Under the pieces are notes generated by a model. That model did no database searches and was not told the DNA's origin. It saw only the letters and a list, made by a program, of their open reading frames with translations. A program made the position numbers and the translations under genes. A DNA stretch of 64,000 nucleotides from Aselliscus stoliczkanus. Lineage: Eukaryota; Chordata; Mammalia; Chiroptera; Hipposideridae. This document shows, piece after piece, positions 22,901 through 32,839 of the stretch; positions within the stretch are counted from its first letter, which is position 1; the number at the start of each line of letters is the position of its first letter. Location: NCBI GenBank assembly GCA_033961575.1, contig CM066737.1, positions 65,430,771 through 65,494,770 on the forward strand, read 5' to 3'.

Positions 22901-24168
22901 TATGGAACCATTTAAAAAAACCTGAATAGCCATTTCAATCCTGAGAAAGAAGAATAAAGCTGGAGGTATCATACTACTTGATATCAAATTATACTACAAG
23001 GCCATAGGAATAAAAACAGCATGGTATTGGCATGAAAACAGACACATAGTTCAATGGAACAGAATGGAGAGCCCAGAAATAAATCCTTACCTATATGGTC
23101 ATTTAGTTAATGAAAAAGGAAGCATGAATTTACACTGGTGTAAAGACAGTCTATTTGATCAGTGGTGCGAGGAAAACTGGACAGATACATGAAAAAAATT
23201 AAACTGGGCCAACTTCTTATGCCACACACAAGAATAAACTCAAAATGGATTAAAGACTTCAATGTAAGACCCGAAACCATAAAACTCCTACAAGAAAATA
23301 TAGGAAATAAACTCTCAGATATTACCCTTAGTAATATTTTTACTGATATATCTCCTCAGGCAAGGGAAACAAAAGAAAACATAAACAAATGGAACTATCT
23401 CACACTAAAAAGATTCTTCACAGTGATGGAAACCATCAACAACATGAAGGGACATCCTACTGAATTGCCATTGATACATCTGATAAGAGTTTCATATCCA
23501 AAATTTATTTAAAAACTCATACAATACCCCCCCCCAAAAAAAAATCCAATTAGAAAATGGGCAGAGGACCTGAACAGACATTTCTCCAAAGAGGACATGC
23601 AAATGCCCAATAGACATATGAAAAGATGTTCAACATCACTAATCATCAGAGAAATGCAATTAAAAAGCACAATGGGATACTATCTCACTCCTGTCAGAAT
23701 GACTATCATCAATAAATCAACAAACAAGTGTTGGAGAGGATGTGGAGAAAATGGAACCCTTGTTCACTGTTGGTGGTATTGCAAATTATTGCACCAACTC
23801 TGGAAAATAGTATGGAGATTCCTCAAATAATTAAAAATAGAACTATCTTATGACCAAGCAACTCTACTCCTTGATTTTTATTCAAAGAAATCCAAAACAC
23901 TAATTCGAAAAGAAATACACATCCCTATATTTACTGTAGTGGTATTCACAATTGCCAAGATATGGAAACAACCGAAACGCTCATCAATAGATGGTTGGAT
24001 AAAGGAATTGTAGTACATTTATACAATGGAGTATTACTTTGCCATAAAAAGAATGGAATCTTACCATTTGCAACAACATGGATGGAATCTGAGGGTGGTT
24101 TGCTAAGTGAAATAAGTCAGACTGAGAAAGACAAATACCATATGATCTCACTTGTATGTGGAATTTAA
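19929..24168 (+). pseudogene. L1 ORF2 relic (element C): endonuclease and reverse transcriptase
   Basis: The frame begins MAIIIYL-like at 19929. The endonuclease motif that normally reads GDFNTPL is GNFNTPL here (near 20344), so a metal-binding aspartate is lost. VSDHNG is still visible near 20595. The reverse transcriptase core that should read YADD reads CADG near 21993. The C terminus ends [14 protein letters not shown] with the stop at 24168. A long SINE splits the reverse-transcriptase region just after that core. Many frameshifts. Length without the SINE is about 3.8 kb, as expected for L1 ORF2. Confidence 0.88.
22120..22580 (-). mobile_element. long-form tRNA-derived SINE inside L1 element C
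   Basis: The minus strand opens with GGGACAGCCGAGTGGCACG and the tRNA-like head with GGTTCGGATCCC. The long body with GAGCTGGTGTGAGCTGCC-type repeats follows, then the C-rich end (CCCAATAGAATCTTTAAA). The target duplication is imperfect: GTTGCAGTTTTTAT at 22106-22119 and GTTGCATTTTTAT at 22581-22593. It dates after the L1 insertion. Confidence 0.88.
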
Positions 24169-24685
24169 AGAACAGAATAAACAAACAATCAAAACAGAAA
24201 TACACTTATAGATACAGAGAACAAACTGATGGTTATTATATGGGAGGGGTGTTCAGGGGCTATGTGAGAAGGATGAAAGGATTAAGAAGTACAAATTGGT
24301 AATTACAAAATAGTCATAGGTATGTAAAATACAGTATGGGGAATACAGTAACAAATATTGTGAAAATTATGTATAGTGCCAGGTGGGTATTAGACTAATC
24401 AGGAGGTTCACTTCACAACTTACACAAATGTCTAAACACTATGCTGTACCCCTGAAGTTAATAAAAATAATATTGAATGTCAACTAAAATTTTCAAAAAT
24501 TGTCATGGTGTATAAAGTAAAGCATAGGGAATATAGTCAATAATATTGTAATAATTATGTACAGTGTCAGATGGGTATTAGAGTTATTGAAGTTATCACT
24601 TTGAGTGGTATAAAAATGTATAATTGCTATTTTAGTTTTTACACCTGAAGCTAATAATAATAATAAAAAGAGTAAAAGAATAAAA
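24169..24685 (+). other. L1 element C 3' UTR with two tandem units
   Basis: The first unit (to about 24482) contains ATAGTCATAGGTATGTAAAA, GGAATACAGTAACAAATATTG and TACCCCTGAAGTTAATAAAA, and ends ATATTGAATGTCAACT. A second unit (24495-24685) repeats the block: GTCATGGTGTATAAAGTAAAG, GGAATATAGTCAATAATATTG, GTGTCAGATGGGTATTAGAG and TTTACACCTGAAGCTAAT. The unit repeats a promoterless 3' end, so it belongs to the UTR rather than to a second insertion or, less likely, marks a second truncated insertion. Confidence 0.7.
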
Positions 24686-24804
24686 TTACCCAATCCCACC
24701 ATTCAAAGACAAGCATTTCTTGTATTTTGGTATTTCTTCTGATCTTTATTCCTGTAAGTCTGGGGTCATTTTTTACTTCTGCATACAGCTTTAGAACTTA
24801 AGAT

Positions 24805-25260
24805 CTTTTTTTTAAAAAAAATATTTTATTGGGGAATTGGAGGAAGGGAACAGCACTGGGGAACCGGGGAAGGGGAACAGACAAGTTACTGTCCTTTTGT
24901 TCTTCAGTCTAGTTATGGAGGATATTGCTTCACTGGCCCATATTGGTATCATCATTTCGCTCTTCCCAGGTGAGGCAGATCAGTCGCCAGCCTCTGGACG
25001 GCCGCTCACCATGGCTATAGGTAGCTCACACCAGCTGCCAGCCACTCACACTGGCTGCTGGACACTCACTGTAGCCTATGGCAGCCCACTGCAGCAGGGG
25101 CTGCAGCCTGCTCCATCACTGGGGCTCACAGAAGCCCAGCTCCACGTGGAGCTGTTGTTAGCTGTAGAGGGCAGTATCACTGGCCCTCATATGTGGGATC
25201 CGAACTGGGGCTACTGGAGTCTCAAGCCAGCTCTTAACCAACGCGCCACTGGGCCGGCCC
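24805..25260 (-). mobile_element. long-form tRNA-derived SINE
   Basis: The minus strand reads GGGCCGGCCCAGTGGCGCG, the head, GGATCCCACATATGAGGG, the long body, and CCAATAAAATATTTTTTTT at the end. A 12-bp target duplication, AGAACTTAAGAT, lies at 24793-24804 and 25261-25272. It faces the next SINE (25415-25845) in inverted orientation. The 165-codon plus frame over it is antisense to the SINE and not a gene. Confidence 0.92.
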
Positions 25261-25414
25261 AGAACTTAAGATTTTTATTGCATTTTTATGTTAATCAATA
25301 TCCTTATTTCCTCAAAAAACATAATGTTCAATGATTGCATATTATCCTATCATTTAGACTTCAGGAGAAAAACTCAGAATTCATAATGTCTGAAATTTCA
25401 AAGATAAAATAAGT

Positions 25415-25845
25415 CTAGGGCCAGCCAAGTGGCACGTTGATTAAGAACTGGCTTGGGACTCCAAGTGGCCCTGGTTTGGATCCCACATATGAGGGCCAAT
25501 GAAACTGCCCTCTACAACTAAGATGGTGACCAACAGCTCCACCTGGAGCTGGGCTGCTGTGAGTCCTGGCAACAGTGTAGGCTGCAGCCCCTGCTGCAGT
25601 GGGCTTCCTTAAGCTACAGTGAGTGGCTGGCAGCCGGTGTGAGCTGCCAATAGCTGCAGTGAGTGGCTGTCCAGAGGCCGGCAACCAATCTGCCTCATCT
25701 GCAAAGAGCACAATGATGATACCAACATGGGCTAGGAAGCAATGTCCTCTGCAATAGACTGAAGACGAAAAGGACAGCAACTTGTCTGCTCCCCTTCCCC
25801 AATTCCCCAATAAAAATCAAAATGTGTACACTTTAAAACAAAAAA
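25415..25845 (+). mobile_element. long-form tRNA-derived SINE
   Basis: It reads GGGCCAGCCAAGTGGCACG, the tRNA-like head with GGTTTGGATCCCACATATGA, and the long body with CAGCTCCACCTGGAGCTGGG. The C-rich tail CCCCTTCCCCAATTCCCC is followed by AATAAAAATC and an A-rich end. A perfect 15-bp target duplication, AAAGATAAAATAAGT, lies at 25400-25414 and 25846-25860. Confidence 0.93.
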
Positions 25846-25860
25846 AAAGATAAAATAAGT

Positions 25861-26449
25861 TATTTTTTATTCACAAAAATGTACAAAGTGGGTGTTACTA
25901 GTCAGGGGGTACATCTTTATGTATGGTTTCAGGGACCCAGGCTCCTACAGTCTTATGGTTCTGCCATCCTTCATACACAGCTTCCAAGGCTATCCTTGGT
26001 GCTGCCATTTCAATCAGCCAAAAGGGGAAAAGATTATGGAACAAAAATTGTTTATGAGCTAAGCATCCTTTAAGCAAAACAAAATATATGCAAATAAACT
26101 GGATTTTGACACTGATATAAAACTGCTACTATCCCACATACTGAGGTCAGACATTTAACTTCGCAAACTTTCCACTCTGCACTTACACAGAGAAAATTTC
26201 ATGAACTTAATTGTTTGTACTTGTAGATTTGGATTTAAAGAGTCAAATATTATTTTTCCTCATGTTCCACAGAAGAACTTTGCCACATGAACATGCCTAA
26301 CTTCAGATAATGCTGGGAATGTAAGCTAGCTTTGTCTAGATTTGTACGCAAGAAATAAAAAAGGGAATAGACTTTAGTAAGCAGCTAGCAATATCTTACA
26401 TAACTAACGAAATATAGAATTTTTCTGTTTGTTCCTTATTTAGATGTCT
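25861..26449. other. unique sequence, nothing recognised
   Basis: No gene or named repeat supported. Confidence 0.4.
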
Positions 26450-26900
26450 TATCTTCTTCATGATCTTTGTACCATGTTTTCTAATAATGTTTTCTAATAA
26501 CTCATCTTTTAGGTATAGATTGGTATATCAACAATATGTCTGTCTTACAAGTAGCACATATTTTCACTTTTAATACCATTTAATTTTCCTTTAGTGATTC
26601 TCACCAATAATAGCTTCAAATGTTTACATTACAATTCTAGCAATATTTTCCTTTGGCTTTATGCTCAGAAATCACAACTCTATCTCAAGATAATATTCAC
26701 CTATATATTCTTAGTGCTTTTTTGCGACCTTAATTTCTATGATTTAAACCTCCAATCTATCTGTAATGCATTTTGATACATACTCAATGTTGCCATTGCT
26801 TTCTCCCACTGATTTAACTGTATATCTAAACTTATTTTTCAGTACCAATTGCCAATTGATTGTTCTGTTCATCATTATATATACAATTATGCTATATTTT
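26450..26900 (-). mobile_element. old L1 (L1M-type) ORF2 fragment
   Basis: The plus strand carries complement of ancient L1 ORF2: ACCTATATATTCTTAGTGCTT, then CCAATCTATCTGTAATGCAT and TTTTGATACATACTCAATG, in the order of L1M elements. Strongly diverged, with no intact frame. Confidence 0.5.
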
Positions 26901-26959
26901 AAATTTGGAAAATAATATCATATATATATCATTTTGCATTAGTGATTTAATACCTTTTT

Positions 26960-27098
26960 TTTTTTTAGCTGAGCCATCCTGCCACCTGTTGGCAGCTCAA
27001 CGGCAACTCAGCTCGGGCTGGCCTCGAACAGCTGTTGCTCAGAGCTCAGCTCGCACTCTTGAGCGAGCTCTTAACCAACTGAGCCACTCGGCCGGCCC
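26960..27098 (-). mobile_element. VES-like SINE (second SINE family)
   Basis: The minus strand reads GGGCCGGCCGAGTGGCTCAG, TTGGTTAAGAGCTCGCTC, a box-B-like GCTGTTCGAGGCC, GAGTTGCCGTTGAGCTGCC, and an A tail. The head differs from the main SINE family here (GGCTCAGTTGG versus GGCGCGGTGG). A 14-bp target duplication, TTTAATACCTTTTT, lies at 26946-26959 and 27099-27112. Confidence 0.88.
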
Positions 27099-27112
27099 TT
27101 TAATACCTTTTT

Positions 27113-28600
27113 GAGGGGTAAATGAAAGTAGATATCTGAAGAGAGGAAAGGTGGGGTTTGGAAAATGTTCCTAAATGTCTTAAGCTGAGACACATCCAAG
27201 AGAGTGGATCAGTGGATTGCTACAGCTATGAAAGAGCAGCTTCAAGAAGATTAATATATACCTGCCATTCAGACAGTCATTAGACCAGTTGTCATCTGAG
27301 GGCATGACCAAAGTGAGCTCTGTAATTCCAAGAATTTAAACAATGGTTGATACAATGAACAGCAAATTGTATGCTTCATAAAACTAAACATTGAATTAGA
27401 GAACTACCCTGAGATTTTTCCTAAGAAATCAAACAAAAAGTATAGATATATATGATGAAAGAGATGGTGAGGCATGAAGGATTGCTTCAGGAGACAAAAT
27501 GTAATATAATAGGAAGTTCAAAAGGCAATAATTTATTAGATGGAGACAACAAAATTGTTGAATTTTAAGAAAAGATAATTTTCTTGACCTGAAGAAAGAA
27601 TATTTAAAATTTGCCTGTTTTAACAAAGTAATTTGTTAAAATTAATTCTAATCCAAATCACAACAGCAGTTGGTGGTGGTGGTGGGAGGAGTAGTGGAAA
27701 GAAGTCTGTAAAATAATGCTAACATTTAACTTGGAGGAGAAAGTTTGGCAATGACAAGAACATTTGAAAAGAATAAAAAATAAATAAACTTTTATATATT
27801 CTGTAGGTCTGCATGACCATGGCATTAGAAATGAGGGAAAGTAAAGGTCAAATCTGTGTAACATTTCAGGTAGAAGACACAGGAATTGGTGGTATGAGGC
27901 ACAATGAAAGAAAACTAAGTGGAGGTTAGTCTGAGGTTTGTAGCTTGAGAAGCTGAAAGAATAAATGACACTATTAATTAAGTTTGATAATATAGGAAGA
28001 ATTTCATATTTTGAATAGAAGATAATTTATTCTATTTTAGATATATTAAGTCAAAATATATCTTGAAATATTTAGTTGGAGATGTAAAGTAGACATTTGG
28101 ATGTATGAGTCTGGAAGGTAGAATAAGGTGAACTGGTGTTTGGAGAGCCATCACCTTATTGATGATAGCTGAAGCCATGAGAAAAATACAGATAACCTGG
28201 ATTGAGTATATGTATGTGTGATTAGAGAACCCAGTCATGAATCCTGGGAAATTCTAAAAGTTGAGGAATTGGCAATGAGAAGTAACAAGCAATGTTAATT
28301 CAAAAGTATGGTCAGAGTGATTAGAGGAAAACCAAAAACAGTGCCACATATGGAAAATGAGGGGAGAATTTTTTGCAAAAGGGAATCAGTGTTAAATTCT
28401 GTAGAGAGGTCAAGTTGAATGAGAAATAAAAATCAGCCACTGGCTTTGACAATTAGCTGGTACCAATAGCCTTCTTAAGAACAATTTACATACAGTACTT
28501 GAAGAAAAGGCCATATCCTAATAATCATGTAGAAGTTAATACTGTAGAATAATAATCATGTAGAAGTTAAGTCTCATATATCATGTGCCTGTCATGTGCT
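27113..28600. other. mostly unique sequence with a possible ancient repeat
   Basis: Includes a short (GGT)n run near 27672-27690. The block at about 28070-28440 (GGAGATGTAAAGTAGACATT, TCCTGGGAAATTCTAAAAG, GAGAGGTCAAGTTGAATGAG) resembles a mammal-wide repeat that I cannot name. No gene seen. Confidence 0.4.
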
Positions 28601-28701
28601 TCCCAAGTATATATATTTGTAATAGATCTGTGAGTTATATTACTAACAGAAATTCACAGATATTGAAAGTATGTCTCAGAGAGGTTAAAAAAATGCACAA
28701 G
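28600..28701 (-). repeat. left half of a MIR split by L1 element B
   Basis: The sequence runs up to TCTCAGAGAGGTTAAAAAAATGCACAAG. The expected MIR continuation (GGTCATTCAGTTAGG) resumes at 32111 after the L1. This places the L1-B boundaries precisely. Confidence 0.7.
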
Positions 28702-28931
28702 AGGATTTTCTGGTAAAGATGGAGCACTGTGTTTGCATCTTCTCCGTGCCACATGAAAGTTACAACTAAACTACAGAATGACCATCATTGAGAATTTTCT
28801 GATGTCTAGCTGAACTGAAGCTCTACAACTGAGGAAATACAGAAGTAGCCACCTAAAGACTGGTAGGAGGGACAGAGCCACAAAACGGGTTGGTCCCATA
28901 CCCACATGTGACCATTAAAAATCCACAGGGA

Positions 28932-29030
28932 GGGCTGGCCGAGTGGAGCTGTGGTTGGGCACTGGCTTGGGACACCAGTGGCCTCGGTTCAGGTCCCACA
29001 TATGAAGGCCAGTGACATTGCCCTCAAAAA
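28932..29030 (+). mobile_element. short-form tRNA-derived SINE in the 5' UTR of element B
   Basis: It begins GGGCTGGCCGAGTGGAGCTG, with GGTCCCACATATGAAGG and CCAGTGACATTGCCCTC followed by A's. A perfect 15-bp target duplication, AAAAATCCACAGGGA, lies at 28917-28931 and 29031-29045. Confidence 0.93.
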
Positions 29031-30196
29031 AAAAATCCACAGGGATATCTCAGCTGCAGAGGTCCCCCCCAGAGTAGCGAAGGGACCCAGCCCCCATATC
29101 AGGTCCCACAGCCCAAGGTTTTAGTGCTGGGGAGAGAAGTTCCCAAATTTCTGGCTGTGAAAAACAGCAGAGATTCTGGCTGAGTGAGACAGAGGATAGC
29201 TGCACTCCCAGGTGCTCCTCTTAAAGGGCCCATACAAGGACTTACTTGCTGATGGACTCACTGTCTGTGAGCTCCAGCACTGGGGCAAAAGCTAGAAAGG
29301 TGACAGGGACATATGAGGAGGAACTGAATTGTCTGGCTGCAGGACAAGGGCTGGAGGGGCAGCTTTCTCCTGGACAGAGGAGGGGGCAGAATCCATTCTT
29401 TCTTTGTTGAGCCCTACCCTCTCTGGGCATGCAGACCCAGTTGACTGCTATATCTGAGTCTTCATCAACCTGGCTAACACCTATTTTATGCCATGCCCTG
29501 GTGTTTCTGAGACCCTGCCCCAACCATCTTTCAGGCACACCCAAGCTGCTTCCGGTGGATTTTCCATACAAATCGCCTGCCTTGGCTTATGGTGCAGACT
29601 TTCCTAAAAATCTCTCAAAGTTTCATAAAACCCAAACAAGCAGCATCTGGCTTTGGCATGGCCCATACCTCTGGCTGAGCACTTCTAAGCCTGGCACTAG
29701 TGACAGCCATCCTTGGTTTTTGGCTTGGCATCTTGAGACACCTCCACACATGTTGCAGCTGGGGGCCATCTGTCAATTGCTTTGTGGCTCATTCCAGGAG
29801 GCCCTGGGCTGGGCACAGACTGCAGCTACACTTGGCCTGCAGTGAGTCCCCTCCCAAAAGGCCCTGGGGCTGGAACACCCAGTGGTCAGCTTTAGACCGA
29901 GCTGGAGCATCACCCTGCCTCCTCCAAGGATAACACACACCAAAAAGGCAGACTGGGTGGGCACTAGAGCCTCATACAGCTAATCCTCCTTTGCAAGAGC
30001 AGCCACTGCACAACTGCTCCTCAACTATAGTCAAGGCTAGTCATCACAATTAATCAGCCCAAGGGTCAATCCCTTCCATTGACATGCAAACCACAGCCAA
30101 GGCACAAGTACAACAGGAGGGCACACACAACCCACACAAGGTACACACCTGGAGCACTAGCCTCAGATGACCAGGGAGACTGTGCTACTGGGCCCC

Positions 30197-30475
30197 ACAG
30201 GATAAGGGGGAAGAAGAGTGGTAGATGACGGTAAACAGGGTCAAACATATGGTGATGGAAGGAGAACTGACTCTGGGTGGTGAACACACAATGCGATATA
30301 TAGATGATGTATTGAGTTGTTGGAAAAATCATGATGCATTTTTTCCTATGTTGTTTGTTGCAAAATGTGTCATGATTTTTCCAACAACCCAATAATATAG
30401 ACTTGTATACCTGAAACCTATGTAACTGTACTAACCATTGTTATCCCAATAAACTTTAATTAAAAATAAAACAGA
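30197..30475 (+). mobile_element. foreign L1 tail nested in element B
   Basis: The segment ATGGTGATGGAAGGAGAACT, then CTGACTCTGGGTGGTGAAC, the mariner MITE, and CCTGAAACCTATGTAACTG to AATAAACTTTAATTAAAAA is a close paralogue of the L1 3' end at 58360-58530. It interrupts element B exactly where ORF1 should begin. The upstream 5'-UTR end and the N-terminal part of ORF1 are missing, so the insertion was accompanied or followed by a deletion. Confidence 0.85.
30312..30392. mobile_element. 81-bp mariner-type MITE with TA target duplication
   Basis: Left end TTGAGTTGTTGGAAAAATCA and right end (complement) TTGGGTTGTTGGAAAAATCA are near-perfect inverted repeats covering almost the whole element. 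It is flanked by TA at 30310-30311 and 30393-30394. The paralogous L1 tail at 58440-58500 (GATGATGTATTACAGAATTG) preserves the empty site. Size and design match MADE1-type mariner derivatives (80 bp in primates), but the sequence is different. Confidence 0.9.
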
Positions 30476-30485
30476 TGGTCAGCGA

Positions 30486-30690
30486 TTTCTCAACAGAAAC
30501 TTTGCAGGTCAGAAGATGTCATGAAATACTTAAAGTGAGGAAAAGCAAGAACCTTACAACCAAGATTACCCTACCCAGCAAAACTACCATTTATGATTAA
30601 AGGACAGATAAAGAGCTTCTCAGACAAGAAAAGTTAAAGGAGTTCATCACCACCAAAACAATATTACAAGGAATCTGTGAGGGACTTCTT
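30486..30690 (+). pseudogene. L1 ORF1 C-terminal relic (element B)
   Basis: Translates to the end of the ORF1p C-terminal domain, with a degenerate FSTETLQVRRCHEILK-like start and KLKEFITTK at the end. The N-terminal domains are missing. Confidence 0.7.
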
Positions 30691-30737
30691 TAAGAACAAG
30701 AAAAATTTAAAAAAAAATAAAAAATATGAATAATAAA

Positions 30738-31338
30738 ATGGCAATAACTACATATTTACCAACAACTACTTTAAATGTAAATGAATCAAATGCTCCAATC
30801 AAAAGACATAGGGGGACTAAATGGATAAGAAAACAAGAGCCTTACACATGCTGCCTACAAGAGACTCACTTCAGACTGAAAGGCACACACAGACTGAAAG
30901 TAAAGGTATGGAAAATATATCTTATGAAAATGAAAAATAAAATAAAATAAAAGCTAGGGTAGCAATACTTATGCGAGACAAAATAGACTTTAAAACAAAG
31001 GCTATAAGAAGAGACAAAGAAGGACCCAGTAATCCAACTTCCTGGTATTTATCAAAAAAACCCCAAAATGCTAATACAAGGGTACACATGCATTCATATG
31101 TCCATTGCAGCATCGTTTACAATGGCCAAGATGTGGAGGCAGCCTGGGTGTCTATCAGTGGATGAATGGATAAAGAATAGGTGGTACATACATACAATGG
31201 AATATTACTCAGCCATAGATAGAAAAGAATGAAATCTTGCCATCTGTAACAACATGGATGGACCTAGAGTTTACTGTGTTGTGTGTAGTAAGTCAGAGAA
31301 AAAAAGTGTCACATGAATTCACTTATAAGTGGGATCTA
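30738..31338 (+). pseudogene. L1 ORF2 relic: endonuclease start fused to ORF2 end (element B)
   Basis: The start codon at 30738 opens MAITTYLPTTTLNVNESNA, with CCLQETHFRLK (the endonuclease glutamate) visible. The sequence jumps at 31021-31026 to the C-terminal region, giving the out-of-frame fusion KEGPSNPTS. Near 31190 the downstream C-terminal frame is still recognisable as GI-type YSAIDRKE. The endonuclease after about codon 95 and all of the reverse transcriptase are absent. The same fusion occurs in element A. Confidence 0.82.
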
Positions 31339-31399
31339 AAGAACAAAATAAACAACCAAATGAAACAGAAACAAACTCACAGATACACAGAGTACATTT

Positions 31400-32095
31400 T
31401 GATGGTTGCCAGATAGGAGAGGGTTTGGGGGTAGGTAAAAATGGGGAAGGGATTAAGAAGTACAAATTGGGTGTTACAATGTAGTCATGGGGATGTAAGG
31501 TATAGCATAAGGAATATAGTCAATAATATTGCAATAACTATGTATGGTGTCAGATGGGTATTAGATTTATTGGGGTGATAGATGGGAGGGGACTTAGGGG
31601 GCAGGTGAAAAAAGGTAAAGGTATTAAGAAATACAAATTGGCAGTTACAAATAGTCATGGGGATGTAAAGTAAAGTATAGGGAATATAGTCAATAGCATG
31701 GTAACAACTATGTATAGTGCAAGGTGGATATGAAACTATTCAGGATCACTACTTAAATTATATAAATGTCTAACCGCTATGCTGTACACCTGAAATTAAT
31801 ATAAAATAGTATTGAATGTCAAACATAATAGAAAAATTCAAAAAGTGAGGAAAAAGGTGAAGGAGAATAAGAAGCCCCAATTTCCAGGTATAAAACAAGC
31901 ATGTCATGGGGATGGGGATGTAATGTACAGCATGGGGAATACAGTCAATAATATTGTGATAGCATAGTACAAGGTCAGATGGTTGCTGGAGTTATCATGG
32001 CGATCACTTCTTTAGGTATAAAAATGTTGAACAATTGTGCACATCTGAAATTAATATAATATTGCATGTTACTTATATTTTGATTTAAAAAATCT
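31400..32095 (+). repeat. three tandem 3'-UTR units of L1 element B
   Basis: A block beginning near GTCATGGGGATGTAA and passing through GGAATATAGTCAATA, AATAACTATGTATGGTGTCAG and GGGTATTAGA occurs three times, starting about 31483, 31660 and 31902. Each later unit ends in a CCTGAAATTAATATAA terminus. The third unit ends in AATATTGCATGTTAC just before the MIR resumes. Confidence 0.75.
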
Positions 32096-32110
32096 TTTAA
32101 ACGAACACAA

Positions 32111-32165
32111 GGTCATTCAGTTAGGGAACCCTGGGGACAAACCAATTTTTTTATTGAGAAAGCCT
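32111..32165 (-). repeat. right half of the MIR split by L1 element B
   Basis: GGTCATTCAGTTAGGGAACC continues the MIR interrupted at 28701. Confidence 0.6.
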
Positions 32166-32839
32166 TTATGGTGTTCACAAACATCAGTCTATTTTTATCC
32201 TTCAGATAGAAGTATGAGGAATAAACTCACACTTTTTCTCTCCGAATCTCTCTTTCGGTCTTCAAAAATTATGCTCTTCCCATTTCACCCTATTGTGTTT
32301 CCAGTTTACTGATTATTCAAGATCTTTTGTACTTGTACTGAGATAGAAAGGGTAGCAGTTAAAGAAATGTAGGTTCATGGGTAAATTTAAGATGAAGGAG
32401 ATTTAAGCACATTGGTAAATTAGGGAGAAAGGCGCAGTGGATCCATTTGAATACACAGAAATACGGAGATTATTGATAGAGAATTCAGGAAGCTTTGGGA
32501 TGTGGACCACAAGCAGACTTAGTTTCAGATAATAGGATATAATCTTTTTCCTCTGAGGCCAGAGAGCACTGACTGCATTATAATTAAATAGAGTAACTAT
32601 ATTATAATTAAATTTAGAAGTAGAGATAAGTTGATGGGGTTCCCGACTGAGCACTATTGTTTTCTCTGTGATATAAGGAGTTTGCAGCCATACACTGTGA
32701 GTCAGAGACATAGAGGTTAAGAGAGAACGGTAAAGCTTTGAACAAGCCTCCATGGGAAGTGTGATCAGGAGCTGTCTAGGAATAAGCAAAAGGATCAATA
32801 AGCAGCAGGGAAAAACAAGCTGAGTTTAAAGACCACCTA
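32166..32839. other. unique sequence; short block similar to 34472-34560
   Basis: The stretch at 32153-32250 (TTTTATTGAGAAAGCCT, TTCACAAACATCAGTCTATT) resembles 34472-34560 (CTTTATTGAGAAAATCTTC, TTCACAAGTATCCACTTAATT). No gene seen. Confidence 0.4.

Larger units (their letters stand above)
17281..24685 (+). mobile_element. L1 element C, nearly full length, decayed
   Basis: It starts at GAAGGTCCAAGATGACATAA, the degraded form of the L1 5' end. It comprises a 5' UTR of about 1.7 kb, an ORF1 relic (19004-19879), an ORF2 relic (19929-24168) and a 3' UTR with two tandem units, ending in an AATAATAATAA tail. A 460-bp SINE interrupts ORF2 at 22120-22580. Removing the SINE leaves about 6.9 kb, a normal L1 length. 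Numerous stops, frameshifts and lost catalytic residues show an old, inactive copy. Confidence 0.9.
28702..32100 (+). mobile_element. L1 element B, internally deleted and carrying nested insertions
   Basis: The 5' end AGGATTTTCTGGTAAAGATGG matches that of element A. The order is: 5' UTR (28702-30196, with a SINE), a foreign L1 tail with a MITE (30197-30475), the ORF1 C-terminal end (30486-30690), the ORF2 start (30738-31022), a junction at 31021-31026, the ORF2 end (to about 31338), and a 3' UTR with three tandem units (31400-32095). The host is a MIR, with half-sites GCACAAG and ACACAAG as a degenerate target duplication. Relative to element D, about 3.2 kb of ORF2 and much of ORF1 are missing. 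Confidence 0.87.

Noticed and set aside
31400..32095. CRISPR-like spaced repeats
   Set aside because: The repeats are long, diverged L1 3'-UTR units in mammalian DNA, without short identical repeats or unique spacers.
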